Shown here: positions 1-11,167 of the stretch, one piece after another
Position numbering within the stretch: the first letter of the stretch is position 1
Layout: every line of letters starts with the position of its first letter
Position numbers and translations under genes: made by a program
DNA from: Antedon mediterranea
Taxonomy: Eukaryota > Echinodermata > Crinoidea > Comatulida > Antedonidae
Assembly: GCF_964355755.1 (NCBI RefSeq)
Contig: NC_092677.1
Span: forward strand, 5,091,001 to 5,151,000
Reading direction: 5' to 3'
DNA: 60,000 nucleotides
The notes under the pieces: generated by a model
What the model was told of the DNA's origin: nothing
Seen by the model: only the letters and a program-made list of their open reading frames with translations
Database searches by the model: none

Positions 1-500
1 ATTAGTCTCAAATTGTTTAAAATATACATATTTACATTTAATCTAAGAACCTTAGTTAAAAGATGACTGGAAATATCATTACAGAACAACATACCTCCAC
101 AAAAACATGTCATACTTGATACTTGATATAAAAGGTATCCAAGACAACTACAATATACCACTACATTGTTTACATGAATCATCATTCCATATGACACTGT
201 TGCATAATATTTTTGAATGTCACCTACATATTTATTCGAATAAGCCCCCCTCGATTTAAACTTCCTCAAATAAATTCCCTGCCTCATGCACATTTACACA
301 ATATTGTATCACAACACACTTCATTGACTGCCATAATCTACAATTTACCAAGCATTTTGATACAATTTTATCACATTTTGATAGTGGGTATCAAATAAAC
401 ATCCCCTCCCCATCCCACTTAAAAACCCTTATGAACAATAAATATGATAATCTAAATTTTGTTTAGTACTGTGCACGTACTATACAATATAGGAACACTC

Positions 501-765
501 TACGTGTGGCGCAGTGTGTTGGACTTTGGATTACTGATAATGAGATTGTGGTTCGAATCCAACTCTCGCCGCATTGCTTGTATCCTTAGACAAGACACAC
601 CCAGGTGTATAAAATGGGTACTGGGTTAGATCAAGACACAACTTTGCACTGATTACTAGCTGCACTATGGGAGTATGTTTGATCCAAAAAATGACCGCGG
701 TAATAATGTTCAGCGCATTGAGTGCTTGTTTATGCGCTATATAATAATGAACTATTATTATTATA
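501..765 (+). mobile_element. tRNA-derived SINE, left arm
   Basis: A tRNA-like head (about 502-572) has an A-box-like TGGCGCAGTGTGTTGG from 506 and a B box GGTTCGAATCC at 550-560, the RNA polymerase III internal promoter pair. It is followed by a non-tRNA body and a short TTA-repeat tail near 745-765. The layout matches tRNA-derived SINEs of marine invertebrates. A clear target duplication was not found. Confidence 0.75.
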
Positions 766-2269
766 ACATTTAGTGACAGCAATGTTTCAAAATCTTTCTA
801 TTCAGTCCTAAAAATGTCTTCCCCAATTACCCAAGACTGGGCTCAAGACACTAGACCAGATTAATGAATGTCTATAGGATAAGTTGTGGAGAGATATGTT
901 TTTTGTTTGAAACATTAAAAATAGTATTTCCGGTCATCTTTGAACCAATGTTCTATTAAAAATGTAAATATGTATATTTCGAACAATTTGATACCAAATT
1001 TAAGTTTCTACGACCAGTACTTACAGAGATACAGTATGAAGATGCCCTGGTATGTGGGTCAAAGGTCAGAAATGACATTTCTGATCATTTTTGACTAAAA
1101 TGCCACATTACACTGAATATGAATGTATACCTTCTGATCAATTTGAGACCAAAATTACCTCACTGTGATCAGTGGTTTTCGAGATTTAAGGACATATTGG
1201 TGTTTGAACTTATAACCTTTCACCCTGACCTTTTGACCTTTCACCACATTTTCAAAATGTGTAACCAAGCTAAAAATGATTGCTTGACAACCCTAAACTA
1301 ATGTCTGAAGTCAAATTCTCTGGACCTCAAAGTGCATACGAAAGTTGATCTAGCTACTATAGAACGTCTGAGAGCCTATAAACATAAAAAATAAAATTTT
1401 AAAAATTGAAGACTTAATGTTCTTAAAAAAATCACATAACTGTTCTTTATTTAAATGTCAATTTAAACTATTATTGGTTGAAGGTTATTTGTAATTTCTT
1501 TTATTATTGATATATTTGGATTCATCTTAAATAATTTATATAATCTATACTTAAATTATGTGTTAGAGAAAACATGTTAGCATTAAAAAAAAATCTTCAT
1601 TATTATATGAAGTCTGTTGTTGTGTTTGGAGTTCCTAATTTTGTAATATTATTTATATTTTTGTTTTGAGGAGTCTATTCACTATAAGCTATGCTTTCAT
1701 TAATAGACTAAGTTATTAGTAAAGTGAAATGAAATGATTCCACCCAGAAGTTTTGACCCCTTAATTTTGTAATATCACTGAAAACGGTTTGTCAGTCTGA
1801 CCCCGGGGTTGAGTCTAGCCTCCCGACCCCTTGAAAACCCCCCAAAAACGGGTTATTTCACCACATTTCACCCATGGACCAAAATTGGTACAAACATAGT
1901 AGTGTGTCAGTACATAACAAAAACTGACAAAATATCTGGTCGGAAAGGTTATGTCAGCCTCCGTTATGACATTGAGGATTTGAAGCCAGTTTAGCTATTG
2001 TAAATATCTTACTCTGAGATCACAAGTGTTATCTTCTAGGCATCTTGGTTCATACCACAGCCAATAGTACCAATTTATTTGTATTATATAAAATTATTGT
2101 TATTATTATGGAATTAACAATATTAAAACCATTTTGTTTAAAACATTGATTGTTTAATAATTGTATAAAAAAGTCCTCTTTAGTCTTTGTGTGAAAGTAT
2201 AGGGGAATGTTATGTTTATTTTTATAATTTGCATTAAAAATGGCATTGTCTCTTTTTTTTGTTTAATAG
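765..2269 (+). other. Non-coding interval, left arm
   Basis: Apart from the 150-base repeat block (905-1330) I see only AT-rich sequence and short chance frames. A 61-codon frame at 1809 has no domain signature and lies in a stretch without supporting splice signals. Mirrored at 27052-28588. Confidence 0.5.
905..1330 (+). repeat. Degenerate ~150-base tandem repeat, left outer block
   Basis: Recurring landmarks about 150 bases apart: AACAATTTGATACCAAATTT near 984 and CAATTTGAGACCAAAATT near 1138, each followed by an AGAGATACAG/GAGATTTAAG-like stretch and a GGTCAAAGGTCA-like motif. A partial inverted unit lies at 1-90. Mirrored in the right arm at about 28010-28450. Confidence 0.6.
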
Positions 2270-2603
2270 ATGCAATAGAAATGAATATTCCTAATGTTAC
2301 TGCCAACTGTTCTACCGAAGCAAAATTGGCCTTAAACCTTACATGGCACGAAGATTCTACTAAAAGTAAAATAGAAAGAGTCACATGGTGTAAGGGTGAT
2401 AAACCATTGCTAATGAAAGTTCCTCAACCAAAATTTCCACGCTATAGATGTGAGGAAAAGAGCAAAAATGTTATATATCTGCATTTCAGGAATGTTCAAC
2501 CTAAATTTGAAGCAGAATACAAATGTGAAGTGAAAGTTGAAGGAAGACAGAAAATATATAAAAGTTCTGGATGGTTAAAAGTTATTGCTCCTCAATCTTC
2601 ACG
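2270..2603 (+). CDS. Ig-domain exon, left palindrome arm
   Basis: Candidate internal exon. A T-rich acceptor ending TTTAATAG precedes 2270, and a donor GTAATT follows 2603 (ACG|GTAATT). It enters in phase 1, leaves in phase 2, and is open throughout. The encoded domain has the Ig pattern: an early Cys within NCST, a Trp in VTWCKG, and the YxC motif EYKCEVKVEG that matches the YQCEV motif of the exons at 29980-50974. Three N-glycosylation sequons (NVT, NCS, NLT) cluster near its start, suggesting an extracellular domain. The upstream methionine-containing stretch is intronic. The right-arm copy differs near the 3' end by substitutions and six bases. Confidence 0.7.
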
Positions 2604-3194
2604 GTAATTTACTAATTTACAGCCAAACTAATACTGTATCTTTATGGTAATTTACTTCAGAACTATGTCGATTGAGGTATCTCTAAAATAACAAGGGCTT
2701 AATTTTTACACTAAATGAATATTCATTTTCATTAAAATTTTTATGTGTTTGATATTTCGTATTAGCATGCTGTCAGAGTGTGCAAATCCTGTGCATCAAA
2801 ACATAATTATTACTCTTGTTAGATTAAAATCAAATAATACATTTTGCAATGCATTTTTATGGTAAGCTTAAATTTGAAATTCGAATTAAACCCAACCGAA
2901 ATTATTATTTCTCAACATTTGAGATCCCCCTCGGAAAATGTTTTTTTCTCGATGGATTATATGTTCCCAAAGCACATTGCCCTGAGCGAAAATGGGTGTC
3001 TAGAAAACTCAGATCTCAGATATATCTGAGTTTTCTAGATCTAGAAAAGTCAGATATCTGAGTTTTCTAGATCTTTATCATGCATATAACCTCTTGATTC
3101 ACAATCTTTATTTGTTTATTTATTCTTTCCTTAGCACTATTTTGTCCGTCAATTATCTTGATATCAGTTTCATCTAGCTAAGTCAATTTTTCAG
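2604..3194 (+). other. Intron-like interval with strong cruciform, left arm
   Basis: Between the Ig exon and the 43-base exon. Holds a nested inverted repeat at about 3000-3075 built from TCTAGAAAACTCAGA / TCTGAGTTTTCTAGA with a second, near-copy hairpin directly after it. Mirrored at 26121-26711. Confidence 0.6.
3000..3075. repeat. Double hairpin / cruciform sequence, left arm
   Basis: TCTAGAAAACTCAGA pairs with TCTGAGTTTTCTAGA around a short loop, and the following CTAGAAAAGTCAGATATCTGAGTTTTCTAG forms a second hairpin. Both hairpins are kept in the right arm (about 26240-26315). Confidence 0.75.
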
Positions 3195-3237
3195 AGTATA
3201 TTCCTTATGGCCAGGAATCGATGGTTATGTTTTCAAG
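3195..3237 (+). CDS. Candidate 43-base exon after the Ig exon, left arm
   Basis: Pyrimidine-rich acceptor (CAATTTTTCAG) before 3195 and a strong donor AAG|GTGAGC after 3237. It needs one base from a phase-2 donor, which the Ig exon at 2270-2603 supplies, and ends in phase 0. It then reads VYSLWPGIDGYVFK without a stop. An alternative upstream acceptor at about 3134 would include stops. No confident following exon was found. Confidence 0.45.
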
Positions 3238-5340
3238 GTGAGCAATCAAAAATTACGCTGGTCTACGCATGTTTTAACGTAATCACATTTGTAATCATAT
3301 CTTCACAAGCATGAATTACAATTAAACAAAATTTGGTACTCATAAATTTCAGGTCATATTTCATCATTTGGCAATACAATGACGTGCGTAGCGCATATAA
3401 CGCATGCGTACGCACGCTTAAAATTATCAAAATTTTCAAAATTTATTTTCGATGAAATTAGAGTACGTTTCAGGCAATTTTAAGCGTTTAAAAAATTGCC
3501 ACGAGTGCGCAGATTTTTGCACGTGCACTGCGCGTTAAACGTTAATATGCACTATTTTTGTCCGATTTCTGTTGTACAACCTTTCTTTAATAATATCATT
3601 ATATTTTATTCACTTTTCAACGCGAAATTGCGTTATACGAGCACGTCAAAAGTGACAGGCTACGCACGTGTAAGTTAACAAAATGGTGAAAATATGCTAA
3701 ATTTTAAAATTAATATAGATCCGAGATCGAGTCTCACTTTTGGAAATGAAACGAAATAAGATTTTTTTTAATATCCGTATTGTTTGTTCAATTTTATTTC
3801 TTAGTGTATAAATTATACACATTTATAATGAAATCTAGATAAAATGTAACTTATGTCTTTATTATTATGTAACAAATGGTTACGCAGAGGGATCTTTGAT
3901 GGGATTGTGATACCGGCTATTGTATTTGCATTAGCAAGATCCTATCATATATTATAAATAATTAAAGATTCTGAGAAAATCAATCAATCAATATATCTTT
4001 TAAAAATCATTTATCTTTATTTAAATCAATGCATATAACCTATAATTCGTCATAGTGACGGATTAAATCTAGTTATTGATTATATCTCTAGATGAGGTCA
4101 AAGTTCAAAAAGCCATAAATGGTAGTATGAGCCACTTTTGGACAAAATGTTTTATTAGACTGACACTAAATATATGTTTTGAATAATTTGACATTAAAGT
4201 GAACCCTGCCAATTGGATTTTTTTCATACCGGTCGGTTATCATTTATAACTTACCGTTTACTCCGTTATAACGAACGCTAGTGATGTGATGCTATTTCAA
4301 CCAATCGAACTATATCATTTATATTTTATTTACGAATACTGGTACATAATCTTGCGCACTCTAATTCCATCTCAGTCTTACTTTTTATTTTTAAAGTGTC
4401 CAACTTTTTTGACAGGCAGGTATTTAAATATTTCCATCGATACATAAAAAACAAAACGTTGTACACAGTGGAAAGACTGCACACAGACCTACTTGTTTGT
4501 CTTTTACATTAAATCTGTATATCGGAAATTGACCAGATTTATGTTTGTAAACCGATTGAAATAACCTAATTGCTCTGGTAAAGCCGTCGACATCCAATGT
4601 ATCATTAATAGTGGCATAATTCATGTAGTACGGCTTCTCAGATTATTTGTTGCAATACACTGACAGAATTGAATGAGTTGTAACAATCTTTTAAATTTAT
4701 ATATTTACAAAAAATTTTATACTTGGTTTTTTTTCATTTGCAAATTGTTAATTATGATACCAATAGTACCAAGTAACACCTTGTGAGAAACATTAACATG
4801 GCGTACAGTATATGGATTGTTTGCTGTATGCCATGAATTCTAATCCCATGAGACCGATATATACAGAGTAAAAAGAACTAAAAAACTATTAAATAGAATA
4901 GGTTGCCAAAGGTAATACGTCTAAGACATCCAGTTTTGTAACACTACTACGGACTGAGTCACTGTCCAATATTGGTCTGCATTAATTTAAATGTTTGAGA
5001 ATCAAAAGGAAAGAGTTCAATTTATTTTGAAAATGTGTATGTATACACAGAAAAATAGCTTAATCTATCTTACCCATAGTAAACTGTTATTACTGAGCAC
5101 AGACACAGCACATAAAAAAAACACACGGCCAAACAACATTGAGATCTTAACTCCATGCCAGCCATGACAGAACATACAGAGACTGCACCCTGGCTCGTTC
5201 ATCACACATACAGTTTAGCTATGAACTTTGGAATACATCAAAGAAAATGAAATTAGGGTGTAAAATTAAACTCATTTAATTCTCAATCAAACAGTTTTGG
5301 TTTTAGATCAGTGCATACACATTCTATTCGAATTGTGAAC
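3238..5340 (+). other. Non-coding interval, left arm
   Basis: AT-rich sequence with a CpG-rich alternating purine-pyrimidine stretch at 3380-3420 and a 3480-3540 segment rich in GCG/CGC. Indels against the right arm cluster near 3640 and 4190. The only long frame, on the minus strand at 4424-4624, is treated separately in its longer right-arm form. Confidence 0.5.
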
Positions 5341-5342
5341 AA

Positions 5343-6300
5343 AAATGCTCATCATTTTAAATGTTTTTAGATAAAATTGTGTGTCTACATATGTTTTGTT
5401 TAGTTAATATAGTATAGATACCAATTCTTTTGTTTGCTGTGTTTTTATCTTGCTATATTATATTATATATATATTATATGAATATCTTTGAAATAAAAAA
5501 TGATTGAAAAATAATATATATCTCAATTACAATATACACATATACAATTACACACAAGTCTTACATTAGTGAATAATACTAACGAAAATACTTTATCATT
5601 TAAAATGTTTTTATATAAAGTTTGTGTCTACATAATCTTTATTTACAGGTACAGTAATAGTATAGATACCAATTATTGTGTTTGCTGTGTTTTTATCTTG
5701 CTTATATTCTATATTATATGAACACTATTTTGAAATAAAAATGAATGAAAAATAGGATACATCTCGACTACAGTAGTGCACACAGTGTGTTCTTACATTA
5801 GTTAATACACATTCTGTTTGAATTGTAACAAAGAAATACTGTATCATTTAAAGATGTATTGTCCCCCTAAAAAAATAATTTTTTCAAAATGTTGTTTGTT
5901 GAATATGCCATTTTATTCTCACATAATAGTTATCCAGTTGACTAAAAATTGGATCTAAACAAAATGTATTTACCTGAAAAACTGTAATTTAAAGCAAAAA
6001 AGGTCAATTTTTGGTTGCATTTACCCATTTATTATGTTATTTTATAAGTGAAAACATTTTATTTCGCTTTTTTTTTCTACGGAAGTGATTAACTTTATTA
6101 AAACTACAAAATAACCTGATTTATGTCTTCTTCATTTTTCATGTTTTTGGGGGACAATACATCTTTAAATTTGTCTTGGATAAAAGTTTGTGTTTACATA
6201 ATTTGTGTTTAAAGTAAATAGTAGTATAGATACCAATGCTTGTGTTTGTTGTGTTTTATCTTTTATTATTACTGAAATAAAAGAATGGATGAAATATAGT
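5343..6300. repeat. Three-unit ~245-base tandem repeat split by MITE, left arm
   Basis: The landmark ATCATTTTAAATG recurs as ATCATTTAAAATG and ATCATTTAAAGATG at 5351, 5595 and 5843, giving periods of 244 and 248. Each unit then has GTGTCTACAT, ATAGATACCAAT and TGAAATAAAAA. The third unit is interrupted by the MITE 5852-6164 and resumes at 6169. Confidence 0.7.
5852..6164. mobile_element. TTAA-flanked MITE, 313 bases, left arm
   Basis: Same termini as the spacer element (AGATGTATTGTCCCC start, GGGGACAATACATCT end), with TTAA at 5848-5851 and 6165-6168. It splits the third unit of a ~245-base tandem repeat, so it inserted after that repeat formed. No transposase. Confidence 0.85.
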
Positions 6301-6431
6301 TTTTCTAGTGCACCAACTTGATTGTGTTCTGTACTCCAGCCACTATGCTGCCATTCTTCAAGATCAATACACAGTGCCAACACTGCTCCATGAGTTGCTA
6401 AAATCTGATTACATGACATGCCATCCTCACT
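6297..6431 (-). pseudogene. Second WD40-like exon, left arm
   Basis: Mirror of 22941-23075, with one residue change (Glu for Asp near the end of the shared stretch, QVGALE against QVGALD). Confidence 0.35.
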
Positions 6432-6810
6432 CTTTACGTAAAAAAACAGTAAAGTAAATTAAAAAAATTGTAACATATCAATTAAAACATGCACTACTAC
6501 TTTTCATAGTATATAGCGGTTGGAGATGATACATACAAAAGCCAAGAACAAAACTCTGACTTTAGAGTGAAAAGCTGTTCCTCTTTAATTAAAGTATACC
6601 ATGTAGGTCACCCAATCATCATTGTACTGTTCATTCCATGTATAAATAAGATCATGTTCTATTTGTACAGTTAATATTGTTAATTATTGATTTAAATACA
6701 GTACAGTAAATATAAATTACTGTTTACAGTAGGTAATAATATTCCATTTGACAATTTATAGAGACTATTTTAAAGTTAATGTGTTTGCATGTATTGAATT
6801 TAATATTTAC

Positions 6811-6918
6811 CCAAATCCTAATTGTGCCATCTTCAGAGCCTGTGATCCATTTCTATTCCATCTAACTTTAGTGCTCTCTGCATCATGACCTTGAATGGTA
6901 TTGCACAAGGTGATTTCA
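6811..6918 (-). pseudogene. WD40-repeat exon relic, left arm
   Basis: On the minus strand one frame reads CNTIQGHDAESTKVRWNRNG and, after a frame change, the next reads ITGSEDGTIRIW directly before a donor GTAAAT. GH followed by a terminal IRIW (WD-like) and SxDGTIRIW is the classic WD40 repeat pattern. The frame break is shared by both arms, so this is a decayed exon or one carrying an early frameshift. Confidence 0.5.
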
Positions 6919-8349
6919 CTGATACAGTATACACAATACTATCTCACAATACTATCTCACAATACATCACTACTACTGTTTATTTATCAAAGGTATTCAT
7001 TCCAAAACGTTTTACTAAGTTACTGGGAATTATGAGTAGCTAACATTATCTAGCATTGTTTTATTATATTGTTTTTATTATGAATGTGTGGATAATTGAC
7101 GATGCTTTAAAACTTTTCTGTCGGCAAATTAAACGATCCTCTCTGTCTTGATTGTAAACTGCCATTAATTATTTTAAGCTTGGTGTTTCTTTTGAAGTCA
7201 TGATTGCGTGTGCTAATAGCGAAACAAAATGATTAAACCAACACAGTGTACATCGTTATATACCATTAAAAAAACTTTTATTGTGTTTGCATACTATTGT
7301 TTTCCGCGTGACTTTCATATACAAAAACTTCTTTATTATACTTGTAAGTTACTTTATTATTACTTTACAGACAGGAGTTTTCTTGCAATATACGGATGTA
7401 ACATACAGTATGTTTACGTTTAAAGATCGGCTATACGCATGATTTCAGATATTATATTCGGTTAAATCTTTGACCTATGGATATAGGAAAATAGGACTAC
7501 ATAAATTAAAAGCGTTTAAAAAAATCACAACAAAAAAATATAAATTTCTCTTAAAATACTTGGCAGAATTCTTCTAAACAAAACCAGTAAGACTTTTTTG
7601 TTAGTACAGTAGATTGGTTTTTTGTGGTTATGATCAATATAACTTTTGCCCGCATCTGGTATGTTGCAGAATCACTCTAGCACAAATAAAAAAAAACAAC
7701 AACCTGTAAGTATTAGCTACAACATAAGCACCTCATTAATTTTATCAAGCATTGTCTGGTTTTGTTTGACGGTATTAGGCCTACAGTATTCTAATGTTTA
7801 TGAGTTTATATAGTACAAATAACAAGTACACACTTTCACAAACGTTTTTGATTACTACTTGTAAATAATAACATGAGTTATCGTTCTAACGAGTAGTTAC
7901 TTACTTTCAATACAACATTAATGACAAAAAGATAGATTGACTTTTCTATTTTTAGACCATCATGAAACTATTCAAGTTCAAGTAAAAAAACGTAATTACA
8001 ATAATAAACTGTACATACATTATAGACGTAGGCCTAAACAACATTATTATTGTGGTGTGGTGCAGCTGACCCCTTATAAAACAGTTGGTCATTAGGGCTA
8101 CTCGGCACTGATTATCTGCATTTAACTGTAGGCTTTAATTTTAGTTTTTCTCTAAGTTTTTTTGAGAGCCATAGTACATAATACAAGCAGGTCCCTGATA
8201 CAAGTATATATGTATCAATGTGTCGACCGATTCACTGTTTATATTAGACATTAAATTGCTTAAAAATGAAGGGTCCATAGTGGATACAAGTGTGCCCTTT
8301 GGCATGTTGATAGAACATGATATGGAGATGCCAAAACAAAGTTACTGAA
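6919..8349. other. Non-coding interval, left arm
   Basis: AT-rich, no supported gene. A 13-base duplication near 6940-6970 (CACAATACTATCT repeated) is absent from the right arm. Frames at 7229-7423 and 8244-8519 have no coding signature. Mirrored at 21036-22453. Confidence 0.5.
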
Positions 8350-9010
8350 AATCTGATTTGACCTCTGTGACCTCTGACCTCAGTTTCGGCAGCGGGTTTG
8401 ACAATTGAAATGATATTGGTGTCAAATAGATCAGAGGGTACATATTTATATTCGCTATAATAGAACTTTTTTTTTAAAAACGACAGGAAATGAAATTTTT
8501 GAATATTTTGACCTTTCACCTTGGCTTACTGTATCTCAATAACTACTGGTCAAAATTTCTTGAAATTTGTTTTAAATTGTTAACAGCATACATATTTATA
8601 TATACTCTAATTAAACATGTTCTTCCAAATTCACAGGAAATGTCATTTACTGACCTTTGACCTTTAATGTTTGAATATGTCTGTATCTCTTTAACCAAAT
8701 GTCATAAAAAGTTCAGTTTGGTGTCAAATTGTTCAGAATGTAAACATTTATATTAGCTCTAATAGAAGATGTTATCATATTTTTACTGGAAATGCCAGTT
8801 ATCAAAGTTTGAGGTATGACCAGGATATACTGTTACATATCACTTTCTGATCAGTGGTTGATGAGATATTCATATGGCCAATTTCTTGACCAGTGGTGTG
8901 GTCAGAAGGGGTTTCTGTCCACTTTTGGCAAAAGTTTCCCATTAGATTGAATAGAAATATAGGTCTTCTGAGTAGTTTTGCACAAACAATTATAATCCAA
9001 TACACCCAGA
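8350..9010 (-). repeat. Degenerate ~150-base tandem repeat, left inner block
   Basis: Same family as 905-1330, in opposite orientation. On the minus strand the landmark (AACAATTTGACACC-like) recurs about every 150 bases. Each unit carries GGTCAAAGGTCA-type direct half-sites. Open frames here (such as 8244-8519 and 8802-9005) are not convincing genes. Confidence 0.6.
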
Positions 9011-9263
9011 AATTATCAAGTTACGCACAGTTCTAACTTTGACCATATTGACTGACAGTACTGACCAAGTATCCCAATTTTTTATCGACCAATAGCAAAA
9101 AATTGATTTGTATTGATAAAGGAAGCAAAAACATAGTTTGCTAGAGGGTGCAGGTGAACCCTTTATTGCTCCCCAACTATGTATACTAAATATATATAAA
9201 CAAGAGTCACGTAGTTACGCTTATTTGACAATTCAGGCGTTCCATAATACCCTATTGGAAAAA

Positions 9264-9775
9264 ATGGATTGCTATAAAACAGTCTTAACTCCCGGATTAA
9301 AGCCGGCTTTATCAGATAGACGGTCTTACTAAAGTCACCCCTTTTAGACCATTGCTATAAAACAGTCTTAAAGTAACAAATTGAGGGCGTACTTTGCGCG
9401 TAGAAAACCAAATGATGTTCGTCACGCTTGTTCAATTCACAATCATAACTTACAGTACGTACATTTCTACGCCAGAAAATCTATTTCTAGGCTTATATAA
9501 GAATAAAATCACCGTTATTATTAGATTTAACACTTAAAACTCGTTCAATTGGTTGTCTTTGACGATAAATAATACGTAAAAGAACAAAAAGAGAGGTTTA
9601 AGACTGTTTTAAGACTCATTCGAGTAGGCTTTAATTTTAAAGACCGCTTACAGGTTAGACCGCGGTATTATAGCATGCAATGGTCTATAAATAAAGACTA
9701 CTTGCTACGTCACGAAAATTATAGCCGGCTAAGCGCTAAGACCGGTTATAGACCGCTTATACTCCGCCCCTGAAG
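9264..9775. repeat. Inverted-repeat-rich block, possible decayed MITE cluster
   Basis: Repeats of GACTGTTTTA / TAAAACAGTC and of AGACCATTGC / GCAATGGTCT occur in both orientations (9270-9370 against 9594-9690), with CCGGCTTTA/TATAGCCGG-type partners. No clear single element boundary. Mirrored at about 19610-20120. Confidence 0.4.
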
Positions 9776-9987
9776 TAGTACGTAGAGGCGCGGCTCTAGG
9801 CCTATTTTTTTTTAGCAGCAGAAGTAATTAAACCTGTACTGTAACTATGGATAGGCTATAACCCCATTCTATTTCCAATTGTAAGGAAATCTTTTCTCAA
9901 GAGAGGTGAGTCAACGACATTGCCTAATCGGCCTAGGCAAGCTAGATACGTCGGATACTTAGTACTAGGCCGCTGAAAATAGGGATC

Positions 9988-10079
9988 CAGTCAAGTCGCC
10001 CCATCGCAAAGTCGCCCCATATAAAGTCGCCCAATACAAAGTCGCCCCATCCCAAAGTCGCCCCATCGTCGCAAAGTCG
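9988..10079. repeat. 16-base minisatellite, left arm, outer side of LINE
   Basis: About five imperfect units of AAAGTCGCCCCATCGC. The last 15 bases (ATCGTCGCAAAGTCG, 10065-10079) are duplicated on the other side of the LINE. Confidence 0.85.
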
Positions 10080-10200
10080 TCTCAACAACTCAATACTAAA
10101 GATCAGAAAAAGATATGGGAAAATATTAAATTAATTATTCCTGGCAAAATTAAAAGCATGAATATAACAAGTATTAAAACCACAAATGATGAAGAAAATG

Positions 10201-11161
10201 TAGTCTGGGCTCCAGACGGAGTTTTGTAAAAATATAAATATTTTTGCACATATGGCGTTTCATACGTGTATTACTTGAGTTTGGATACTCCGTCTGGGGA
10301 AACACGCATAAGTCACGTGGTTTGACACCAAGAATTCTTGGTGCATAAATTATCCAGTTGACTAGTTTCAGCCGCATGCCATTGGCTACTCACTCGTACG
10401 TCGTTTTAATATTCATATTTCAGACTTTCAAAGACTCAACATCTAAGACGATGCGCATGCGCTATGTTACGTTTAGACAATGTGTACTTGGCCTGGTTGG
10501 GTACATTGATGAAAGTTTCTGAAGGCTAGAAATGATTTTATATGCCTAGTAGTCTGGTAAACATTTGATGAGATTTTTCCCAAGAACATGAAAACTCGTC
10601 TTGATATGATAGGATAGCTTCTCCGCCAAATCAAACTTTGAATGGATCATTTATTATGCGGAGAAAATTTGATTTAATTCCAACCCAGACCCTGTCCTGT
10701 TCTGTGTGGTGGTGTAGCCCTGTTGTGTGCCGGTCGATAGTGGTATGTACCTTATTGGCGTTTTATTTGGCAGGTCATACGTACGAGTTGAGTAGCCCTA
10801 CGAAGGAGGCCTAGGCCAGGACTAAACAATTAATAAACAAAACAACTTGGCAACACGATTTTATATTTCAACAGTTGTTCAGTCTCGATCGTACATTCAG
10901 CACTGTACGTACGTACTCGATATTTTTCATTTTGAAACAAAATGATCATTGGTTGATTCGAAATCCATATTTACATACCGCCCGCCCCATATAGCCAAAT
11001 ACGGTATGATAACCTACGTCATTCTTATTGGATATTTGCGGTCTGCAAATCGATTTCTATACGTGTTTCACAAGTCTGTATTTTCAGACAAAAATCGCGG
11101 TCGAAATAAAAACAAATAAATAAAAAAAAAAGACAAAAAATACAGACTTGGGGCAAGTCTA
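10201..11161. mobile_element. Non-autonomous insertion, 961 bases, left arm only
   Basis: Bounded by a 9-base direct duplication AAGAAAATG (10192-10200 and 11162-11170); the right arm has the single empty site. Ends are imperfect inverted repeats starting TAGTCTGGGCTCC and TAGACTTGCCCC. Each end also folds on itself (GTCTGG-GCT-CCAGAC; AGACTTG-GGG-CAAGTCT), and each terminal motif recurs inverted 75-80 bases inside (ACTCCGTCTGG near 10286; CACAAGTCTGTA near 11068). No transposase. A 9-base duplication suggests a Mutator-like family; Merlin-like (8-9) is possible. Confidence 0.8.
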
Positions 11162-11167
11162 AAGAAA

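Noticed and set aside
502-572. A functional tRNA gene
   Set aside because: A and B boxes are present but the head is followed by a SINE body and TTA tail, and I could not fold a clean cloverleaf.
7229-7423. 64-codon ORF rich in Tyr and Phe, mirrored in both arms
   Set aside because: AT-rich chance frame; no start context, splice sites or recognisable domain.
10174-10377. Minus-strand 67-codon ORF
   Set aside because: It crosses the boundary of the left-arm insertion and is absent from the right arm.
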